The position numbers and the translations under genes were made by a program. A DNA stretch of 64,000 nucleotides from an uncultured Planctomycetaceae bacterium (GTDB taxonomy: Bacteria; Planctomycetota; Planctomycetia; Planctomycetales; Planctomycetaceae). The notes beneath the pieces are model-generated. The model did not search any database, was not told where the DNA came from, and saw only the letters and a list, made by a program, of their open reading frames with translations. The stretch spans positions 1 to 64,000 of the forward strand of contig CAIOKE010000283.1 in the NCBI GenBank assembly GCA_903858815.1, written 5' to 3'. Positions 58,201 to 64,000 of this stretch are shown here, piece after piece (position 1 is the first letter of the stretch; each line of letters starts with the position of its first letter).

Positions 58201-59085
58201 CAGTCACCATTCACTCTGAATCGGGCTTATGGCTGCAATACCATCCTCGCCAGCGAAAACTTTCTCACCTTCCGTTCAGGCGCAGCAGGCTTCTATGACC
58301 TCACGAATAATGGTGGCACCGGAAACTTCGGCGGCTTTCGCTCTGGCTGCTCCGGTAACCTTGTGGTCGCCAACGGAGTGTTGAATGCACCCGACTATAC
58401 GCGAACCTGCAGCTGCTCTTATCAGAATCAGACATCCCTCGCCCTCGTGCACATGCCGGAAGTCGAAACGTGGACGGTCAGCCCGCTGGCACGCCCTGAT
58501 GCACCACGCCTGCCCATCGCTGACCTTGGCATCAATTTTGGAGCCCCCGGACATCAGCGCGATAATCAGGGGACGCTGTGGATCGAATGGCCAGCAGTGG
58601 TAACCGACAATTCACCAGCTCATATCAGGACCAATCCCGAGGCCACCCCCTATAGACGACATTCTTCAGCCTATGCAGACAGCCGCAGCCCGTGGATCTA
58701 TGCTTCCGGACTGCAGAATATCCAGTGGCTGGAAATCGAAACCAGCATCGGAGGTGGCAAAGCCACAGCGCCGAAAGCCCCACGAGGAAAATCCGAAGAC
58801 TGTCAGCCCGACGAACAGAAAACCGATGCCACACACTGGAATCTGCAACTGTACTTTGCCGACCCACACTCACGCCTCGCCGTCACAGCTGCCGCTGCAC
58901 GCAGCTTTGATGTCCTGCTTAATGGCACCGTCGTTCTGCAGAACATGGAAATCCAGCCCGGTGGCACACTGCTGCAGGAAATCAATACCTCCACCCCAGA
59001 CGATGGACCCATCAGACTTGAGTTTCGAGCCACCAGCGGCCAACCCGTCATCTCCGGAATTCGACTGCAGCGCATCAATCCCTGA
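55216..59085 (+). CDS. Exported PQQ-type beta-propeller giant with methyltransferase-like segment
   Basis: A 1,289-residue protein. A signal peptide covers about 1-24. The first propeller of PQQ/quinoprotein-type blades covers about 25-440, with blades such as VCAFDTSTGQQLWSF and LYCVDVASGKLRWKF. A Rossmann-like, methyltransferase-like segment follows at about 453-545 (VQLACIDETAERIESLRQRW, GYALWFGTDDL). A second set of blades covers about 580-1,080 (DVYTGRVLWKRD, LNPQTGEELWQK). A C-terminal jelly-roll-like region of about 100 residues closes the protein. Similar layouts occur in Planctomycetota. No quinone-site dehydrogenase catalytic residues were recognised. Role unknown. Confidence 0.82.
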   Translation: MKRFAIALQLIMLLLATQQTTLTASDWPMWRFDAGRTAAGTTELPTQLQHSWTIKAPARIQAWDDPLNLDLMPYDRLFEPIVISNRLIVPFSDTDRVCAFDTSTGQQLWSFVTDGPVRLPPAATAQHVCFVSDDGCLYCVDVASGKLRWKFLAAPGTRRIVGNQRLISTWPARGGVVIRDGVVYFAASIWPMMGVYIGAVEVENGRLLWINDSTGSTWIKQPHSAPSFAGVAPQGALVATAESLIVPGGRSVPAVFNRNNGDLRYFELNAGGKGVGGSLVLADDKSFFVHTRLRSVREFTLENGTKSFFQCNEPVLHGDMLYAAADAGGKAVLRAHAADRRVLWETPMDASGDLILAGHSLYSAGAAGIQRLTLPDNPQKVVPTAPPTAEVLIPPTTVTGTIQRLLAADQKLFAVTAEGEIHAFTAARNTTTPLHDLVTPIPVSPMPEESETAAAALLQSLPAEGYALWFGTDDLSLVSAVASRSPFVQLACIDETAERIESLRQRWDLQRIYGKVTAHQAQPHTFQTAPWLAHTVVIGRELSSRIGQDQQLLNHIWPSVRPYGGVLQLLCSASDATTISAAIAARPPEQARVEVNSFGVRLTKAGPLPNSADWTHLHGNIANTRKSDDARVRLPLGVLWFGGSSNMDVLPRHGHGPGQQVVDGRLFIQGINTLSARDVYTGRVLWKRDFKDLGTYDVYYDATYRETPLDPAYNQVHIPGANARGTNYVATPEHVYILEGAVCRVLDPRNGDILRTIELPQENPEEPQEWSYLGVYQNVLIGGLGFAEYRQRLEISFEEEDGKLGGNKAGFGSKSLDRAGSMLLVGFDRFSGRQLWKIPARHSFWNNGVIAGGGRIYCLDRNPKQVEEKLQRRGISAPSTYRILALNPQTGEELWQKTDGVFGTWLGYSEQHDLLLQAGAAASDRLSGEPDRGMMVCRANNGDVVWHQPDLAYSGPCILHNDLIIANANSYKDSAGAWFLKTGQPWLIMNPLTGEQSPFTLNRAYGCNTILASENFLTFRSGAAGFYDLTNNGGTGNFGGFRSGCSGNLVVANGVLNAPDYTRTCSCSYQNQTSLALVHMPEVETWTVSPLARPDAPRLPIADLGINFGAPGHQRDNQGTLWIEWPAVVTDNSPAHIRTNPEATPYRRHSSAYADSRSPWIYASGLQNIQWLEIETSIGGGKATAPKAPRGKSEDCQPDEQKTDATHWNLQLYFADPHSRLAVTAAAARSFDVLLNGTVVLQNMEIQPGGTLLQEINTSTPDDGPIRLEFRATSGQPVISGIRLQRINP

Positions 59086-59137
59086 GACTCATACATCCCC
59101 CTGATTCAGCATTCCTGACAACCACAACTCCCCCAGC

Positions 59138-62100
59138 TTACTCCATCGACAACTTATACGTCCTGCAGACACGAAACCCTGATGTGATGCTCAGAGTATT
59201 CGGGGGAAAGCTCACACGACTGGCAGATCGAATACCAGAACCAAACGAGTTGAAGGCACCACCACGAGCGACTCGTGTGGTTGTATCCAGAATCGTCCGT
59301 GACAGCATATTGTCCGTGTCGCCGACCAATTCACCCACTGACAGATCAACAAGCAGTGGCGGAGACTGACACCACTCAATAGCGTTACCGTACATTTCGA
59401 ACAGACCAAAACCGTTAGGTCGCAAAGTACCCACTGGGACCATACCGCCTTCGCCGGAATTCCCGGCATACCGGGCATACTGATCCAGCAGGGATTCCCC
59501 GAATCCATAGAATCGTGACGTCAGTGTCCCGCTGCGACACGCAAATTCCCACTCGGCCTCAGTCGGAAGTCGGTAGCCCTGCAACTCAAGGCAATTGGGA
59601 CGCATTTTCATCCCACTTGCAAATACCTGCGCGGGTTCATAACACCACTGATCCTCGGGAAGTCCTTCGCTCCTGCTCAGCCAGTTGCAGAAATGGGCCG
59701 CGTCATACCAGGTGACAGTATTGACTGGAGCATCCTCAGTCTCCGAATAACGACGATTCGAATTATGACTGCTGAGGAACTGTCGAAACTGTGCGACCGT
59801 GATTTCCTGCATCCCGATCGCAAACGTTCGCTTGATTCCGCGACGATGCAACTGTTCCTGATCGGGGCGACTGACGGCCCCACCATACCGTCCGGCCTCG
59901 GCGATCGGTGAACCCATCAGAAACTCTGTTCCTGCATCGATTATTGACATGCTGATTCCCCCACTCCCCTCAGTGCCACCACCGGATTTTGTCACATACC
60001 AGCGTCGCCCCCCGATTGTCTCTCCTTTCGAAAACTCAGAACGTATCTGACGTATTTGCTCATCCGCTCCCAACTGTCGAAGGGACCACTCACACATCCC
60101 ATGTACCCCAGGATCGGGATCGCTGCTCAAACGATCGCAAAGTTCCGCGATAGCAGCAGCCTTGTCAGATTCCGTCAATAAGTTTCCAGCCGCCTGCTCC
60201 CCCAACGCCTGGATCAAAGAACGACGACTGCCAGCATCCTCTTCAGATCTCAGTCGTGCAATAACTTTTGCAGTATCCAGACTGTGGCTCCGAAGTTGAT
60301 CAAGCAGATAACTGCGAACACGCGGATCTGGATTATCCCGCAGCAGTGGCCAGACCGATACCGGAACCTGCAGACGCAGCAGCGTTGCAGCGGCAGCAGC
60401 CTGCTGCAATGCCAGCGACTCAAGCTGCGATTCGGGAATCAGTGGTCGCTGCAGCAGCACCACATGAATTGGTGTGGAATTGTCACTCGTTACACCAATT
60501 GCCAGTGGACGCCATGAGGCTTCCAACAGAAGTTGCACTTGCTGCATTGCCGCTTCAGTCGTACTTGCCTGAACGATTCGTGTTTCGAAAAGCGGGTCTG
60601 CTGACCAGACTCCGGCAAAACGTCTCGCTGGAATAAGTTGCTGAACGAGGGTCAGAAAGTGAGGGTTGTCATGAAGTTCTGCAAAATCAACACTCCGACG
60701 AAGTTCCGCGCCACTGGAAAAACCGGCATCGACGGCCCTCTGAAGTAACTCAATCGCTCGATTCTCAAATTCTACTGCCTCTGCTGACATCCCCTGCTTG
60801 CTGAATACACGGGCAGCCTGGGCGGCAGATCGCGCTGCCCCGTATAGACTATCCCTGTCCTGTGGATTAAGACCAACGAACGCATCCAGTTCAGAGACTG
60901 CACTCGCCACGTCTCGTCGCCACGCAGCGAAAAGAATTGATACATAGGCTGAAGTCACTTGCCCCTCAGCGCCCCCCTTCATCAGCGTCTGTACGTTGCC
61001 AGCCTCCTCCCATCGTTGAAGCTGAGCCAGTACCACGGCCAGGTACTGCAAAACTTCGGCACTCGGTGTTGAGAGATTCGCATTCAGCCACTCCAGATCC
61101 TCCAGCGCCTGCTCGGGCTGATCCGTCCAGTACTGCGCCACTGCCCGCTTCAGGCGAATCGCCGGTCGCTCCAATTGCTCTGACCCCAAAGCCTGAATCT
61201 CCACAAGCTGCTGGCGAAAACTGTCCCTCGGATCAGCCAGTGTCAGTGGCCCCGTCGTCACCGTTGTGAAGTCCCACTGAGGACGCCCGTGCAACTCCTC
61301 GCCTCCCCAATTAAGCAACGTCTGTGACGACGCCCCAATATTGGAAAATACGGCTGAGAATTCCGCGCCTCCCTCAACACTGCCCGCAGCAAAAATCGTA
61401 CGCTGGAATGCGAAGTTTTCTGCGGCAAGGCGCTTCTGCAGATCCTCAAACTGGTCAGATTTCGCCGCATAAACACAACGACGACGATCCTCTGAAGTCT
61501 GACCTTCACACCACAGCGTCAGCCACCCAGCGTGAGGACCTGTACCTGGAATCCACGACAAATCTTCCAGCAAAAGACCTTCACGCTCAGCATCGATCTC
61601 CGGTTTTGGCAGATCCTCAGCCTTCACATTCGCAGCAATCGCCCACTTGCGCCCGTCGCGAATCCACACGGCCGACATCTTCGGGTCATCTGTTACAACT
61701 CCTGTATGTGGACGCAGCCTGATTGGACGATAACCAGACGCTCGCAGAGACTCGCTTAACGGCAGCAGCCTTGAGAATGGAATCTCCAGACAAAACGCGA
61801 TGCGATCCCTGATTAATCCATGCGCAGCCTCTATTCCTGCACGGACCTCTGCGGGCGGACCTGGCCATGACGAAACCGTTGCCGCATCCCCCCATGCTGG
61901 ACTTACTGTCCTTTTCAGAATCTCCTCAAGGTTTCCAACTGCCGCATCCCGCAACGGATCCAACAGCGGAAAAATCAGCCTGTCGACGGCCGGTTCAGCA
62001 TTCAACAGCACCCTGATAAGGGTTGCAGCATCGTCTTTCGCATAATTCGCCAGATATACAGCAATCACCTGCCGGGCTGCACTATCCAGACTCGGATCAA

Positions 62101-64000
62101 AGTACAAATCGGCGAGTGGCCCCTTCAGCAGGTCCGACTGCGTGCGAAGAACATCGAGAAATTGCGAGGTTGCAATTGGATCCTGGACAACCAATTCCTT
62201 AGCGACAAGCTTTGCAGTCGCTGGATCAGACCAGGCAGCGCCTTCCTTAAACGGCGATTCCCACGCTCCCAGCAGGCAGGCCGCATGCAACCGTCGTTGT
62301 TGAGGCTCCATGTCGCTCTGCAGCGATTGCCGCAGCCGGTTGGTCAAATCACCAGACCACGGTCGCAAAAGATCGATCAAAGGCCTCAGCTGGTCAGGCC
62401 GACACTTCAGACTCAGCTCACAAATCACCGGCAGCAGTTCAGGATCTGTGTCACCCAGTTTCAGCCTTGCAACAGCCAGGTGCAGTTGAGCTTCAGAACC
62501 CGCCGCTGCGTCACCATACAAACGCTGCAACTCCGGCAAAGCGTACTTCTTTAATGACAGCAGCAGCTCCAGCCCACTGGCTAACTCACTGGTCTCTCGA
62601 TCACCAATCGTCGCCGCCAGTAAGCGCGCTCGATCTGCCGAATTCCGAGCCACTATCTGCACGGAAACAAGGAATATCACAACCGCCACACACATAACCC
62701 ACAAACCACGAATTCCATGCACGCGCCCGGCTCGCCACATCAACTGACGCTGCGATTCCGTCCAGCCCCGCGATTTCACATATCTGCGGATTCTCAAATA
62801 CTCCGGCAAAGTTGGAAGATGCCGATCCTCCCGACGAAACTGCCACAAACTTGTACGCTCCTCCAGCAATAACTCTGATCGTCCCTGCGCTGTTTCCAAT
62901 TGGCGACGACTGAGCCAGGCACGCAGGGCAGGAACCAGATCATCATGCGTCAAATGATAACACACCGCATCTGGACCCTGCTCTGACACTCGAACACTCT
63001 CTGTCGCTGTAATCAGCCGCAGCTCACTGTCAAGTATCCGAATCAGATCACTGAATTCGAGCGGACGATCAACGTAGCCGGAGACACTCCGAAGCTCCGC
63101 AAGCGTTCTCATTGCACCTTTGATTTCGGAGTCACATGGCGGAAGGAGGGATTTCAGAACATTTTTGACGGCAGGAGCATGCATGCGTAACCTAGCGTCA
63201 CTTCCAGCCTGACTGAAGGTCTCCTCCAGAAATGTCAAACCAATCCCACTCACACCACCAAGTTCCAGAAGGGTTTCGGGTACCCAGTCTCTGCCTCGCA
63301 TAAGCTCCGAAAAAATCGCCAAACGTACCGAGTTGACTCGGTTCCCGTCCGCCAGCCCAGCGACCACTGAATCAATAAATCTGCTCTGCTCTGGTGTCAG
63401 CTGACCCGCAGGTCCCGATAAGCCACCACAAGCCAACCCGAGTTTCTGTAACACGGTCTTCGCATGAGCAATACTGAATAAATCCACCATCGCACAGTTG
63501 TGCTGCTGCCGAATTGGCGTGTCGAGCTCATGCATCAATCGCGACACACTGACGATGAAGTCATCTCGAACCATCAGGACCGCCTGTAACCTCCCTCCAT
63601 CACACTGCCGCAGAGCACGCTCCAGCTCACTGCCCGTACTACTACCATCCCCGTGCAACCATTGCTCAAATTGGTCAATAAAAATCACAACCCTGGGACC
63701 CGGATTTCGCCGAATCGACGTGATCAACTCCACCAATCCGGTTTCCGCCGCAAGACCCGGCAGACGCTGCCGCAACGCAGTACATATCCTCGATTCCGTC
63801 TGGCCCCCGGCAGCTTCCACGTATACCGATACAACCTCGCTCGAGAGCAGGGGCATTACTCCGGCTCTCACCAGCGACGTTTTTCCACAACCACTGGGAC
63901 CATAAATCAGTCCCACAGAAAACGTTCTAGCTGCGTCGCGGTCTTCAATACGCTCCTTCCAGAAAAGAACACTGTCCGGAATACCATCCCGATCACGTGG
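59138..64000 (-). CDS. STAND-type NTPase/FGE-like giant protein (5' end beyond the window)
   Basis: Partial: the frame stays open for 28 further codons upstream of 63916 to the window edge. It begins with PRDRDGIPDSVLFWKERIE, then Walker A GPSGCGKT (63878-63901) and Walker B VVIFIDQFEQW (near 63675), the pattern of novel STAND NTPases. A membrane helix lies near 62655-62715. A long helical/repeat region follows, including HEAT-like DPRVRSYLLDQL near 60300. The C-terminal 270 residues are FGE/SUMF1-like (FLMGSP, YRLPTEAEWEFACRSG, NAIEWCQ, RGGAFNSF). No cysteine is present at the FGE catalytic site, so this domain is presumably not enzymatic. The missing N-terminus may hold a protein-kinase domain, as in related planctomycete proteins. 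Confidence 0.85.
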   Translation of the reverse strand, partial: PRDRDGIPDSVLFWKERIEDRDAARTFSVGLIYGPSGCGKTSLVRAGVMPLLSSEVVSVYVEAAGGQTESRICTALRQRLPGLAAETGLVELITSIRRNPGPRVVIFIDQFEQWLHGDGSSTGSELERALRQCDGGRLQAVLMVRDDFIVSVSRLMHELDTPIRQQHNCAMVDLFSIAHAKTVLQKLGLACGGLSGPAGQLTPEQSRFIDSVVAGLADGNRVNSVRLAIFSELMRGRDWVPETLLELGGVSGIGLTFLEETFSQAGSDARLRMHAPAVKNVLKSLLPPCDSEIKGAMRTLAELRSVSGYVDRPLEFSDLIRILDSELRLITATESVRVSEQGPDAVCYHLTHDDLVPALRAWLSRRQLETAQGRSELLLEERTSLWQFRREDRHLPTLPEYLRIRRYVKSRGWTESQRQLMWRAGRVHGIRGLWVMCVAVVIFLVSVQIVARNSADRARLLAATIGDRETSELASGLELLLSLKKYALPELQRLYGDAAAGSEAQLHLAVARLKLGDTDPELLPVICELSLKCRPDQLRPLIDLLRPWSGDLTNRLRQSLQSDMEPQQRRLHAACLLGAWESPFKEGAAWSDPATAKLVAKELVVQDPIATSQFLDVLRTQSDLLKGPLADLYFDPSLDSAARQVIAVYLANYAKDDAATLIRVLLNAEPAVDRLIFPLLDPLRDAAVGNLEEILKRTVSPAWGDAATVSSWPGPPAEVRAGIEAAHGLIRDRIAFCLEIPFSRLLPLSESLRASGYRPIRLRPHTGVVTDDPKMSAVWIRDGRKWAIAANVKAEDLPKPEIDAEREGLLLEDLSWIPGTGPHAGWLTLWCEGQTSEDRRRCVYAAKSDQFEDLQKRLAAENFAFQRTIFAAGSVEGGAEFSAVFSNIGASSQTLLNWGGEELHGRPQWDFTTVTTGPLTLADPRDSFRQQLVEIQALGSEQLERPAIRLKRAVAQYWTDQPEQALEDLEWLNANLSTPSAEVLQYLAVVLAQLQRWEEAGNVQTLMKGGAEGQVTSAYVSILFAAWRRDVASAVSELDAFVGLNPQDRDSLYGAARSAAQAARVFSKQGMSAEAVEFENRAIELLQRAVDAGFSSGAELRRSVDFAELHDNPHFLTLVQQLIPARRFAGVWSADPLFETRIVQASTTEAAMQQVQLLLEASWRPLAIGVTSDNSTPIHVVLLQRPLIPESQLESLALQQAAAAATLLRLQVPVSVWPLLRDNPDPRVRSYLLDQLRSHSLDTAKVIARLRSEEDAGSRRSLIQALGEQAAGNLLTESDKAAAIAELCDRLSSDPDPGVHGMCEWSLRQLGADEQIRQIRSEFSKGETIGGRRWYVTKSGGGTEGSGGISMSIIDAGTEFLMGSPIAEAGRYGGAVSRPDQEQLHRRGIKRTFAIGMQEITVAQFRQFLSSHNSNRRYSETEDAPVNTVTWYDAAHFCNWLSRSEGLPEDQWCYEPAQVFASGMKMRPNCLELQGYRLPTEAEWEFACRSGTLTSRFYGFGESLLDQYARYAGNSGEGGMVPVGTLRPNGFGLFEMYGNAIEWCQSPPLLVDLSVGELVGDTDNMLSRTILDTTTRVARGGAFNSFGSGIRSASRVSFPPNTLSITSGFRVCRTYKLSME

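Noticed and set aside
59138-64000. Diversity-generating retroelement target (FGE/lectin-fold C-terminus).
   Set aside because: No reverse transcriptase and no template-repeat copy of the C-terminal region are visible in the window; the missing upstream sequence leaves it open.
1-64000. tRNA, rRNA, tmRNA or other structured RNA genes.
   Set aside because: I looked in the intergenic stretches for tRNA T-loop signatures and found none I could support. A covariance-model scan would settle it.

Overview
The window is most likely a chromosomal stretch from a member of the Planctomycetota. The basis is gene content: a DUF1501 protein with a twin-arginine leader, a membrane-anchored formylglycine-generating enzyme, a zinc-ribbon/STN fusion, a PQQ-propeller giant carrying a methyltransferase-like segment, a DUF3500 protein, a neutral-ceramidase-like protein, a WD40 protein, and a STAND-NTPase giant ending in an FGE-like domain. 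An LptD-like barrel protein and many Sec, Tat or lipoprotein leaders indicate a diderm envelope. Genus cannot be fixed from this sequence alone. No rRNA, tRNA, CRISPR array, transposase, integrase or phage gene was recognised.

Layout. 0.3-6.5 kb: a DUF983/Nif3-like pair, a long RadC-type protein, a glutamine-rich membrane coiled-coil protein, and a histidine kinase/response regulator pair. 6.6-8.5 kb: a FlaA1/WbpM-type nucleotide-sugar dehydratase. 8.5-10.3 kb: a gene-poor stretch with degenerate repeats and a possible broken reading frame. 10.3-12.3 kb: a zinc-ribbon/membrane/STN protein. 12.5-16.2 kb: a co-directional set of 2-hydroxyacid dehydrogenase, MFS transporter and ceramidase-like protein. 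16.2-24.0 kb: a long minus-strand core block read pheA, tpiA, secG, yicC, gmk, rpoZ, coaC, coaB, S9 peptidase. 24.7-26.6 kb: dnaK with an intrinsic terminator. 27-31 kb: three exported proteins (DUF1501, TPR, prenyltransferase-like repeat). 31.3-32.7 kb: a HIT protein and a DUF3500 protein. 32.8-35.8 kb: two complementary M16 peptidase subunits and mntR. 35.8-41 kb, minus strand: FGE, a SpoU methyltransferase, rpmA, an exported unknown, a YkgJ-type protein and tsaB. 41.2-47.4 kb: a PDZ-like protein, a lipoprotein, a WD40 protein, an LptD-like protein and a small membrane protein. 47.7-59.1 kb, plus strand: a 2,100-residue alpha-2-macroglobulin, a beta-grasp carrier with its E1-like partner, and the PQQ giant. 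59.1-64 kb, minus strand: the STAND/FGE giant, cut by the window edge.

How the genes relate. The yicC-gmk-rpoZ-coaC-coaB order is a widespread bacterial housekeeping arrangement and carries an S9 peptidase here. The two M16 genes look like a heterodimer: one keeps HxxEH, the other the Arg/Tyr pair. The FGE keeps both catalytic cysteines, while the FGE-like domain of the giant has none at that site.

The least explained parts are the GG-ending beta-grasp protein with an E1-like enzyme that lacks the usual CxxC knuckles, preceded by a strong leader hairpin; the giant proteins around it; and the repeat-bearing gene-poor region near 9-10 kb. I see no complete new defence or mobile system. The strongest unexplained candidates are the E1/beta-grasp pair and the STAND/FGE giant.
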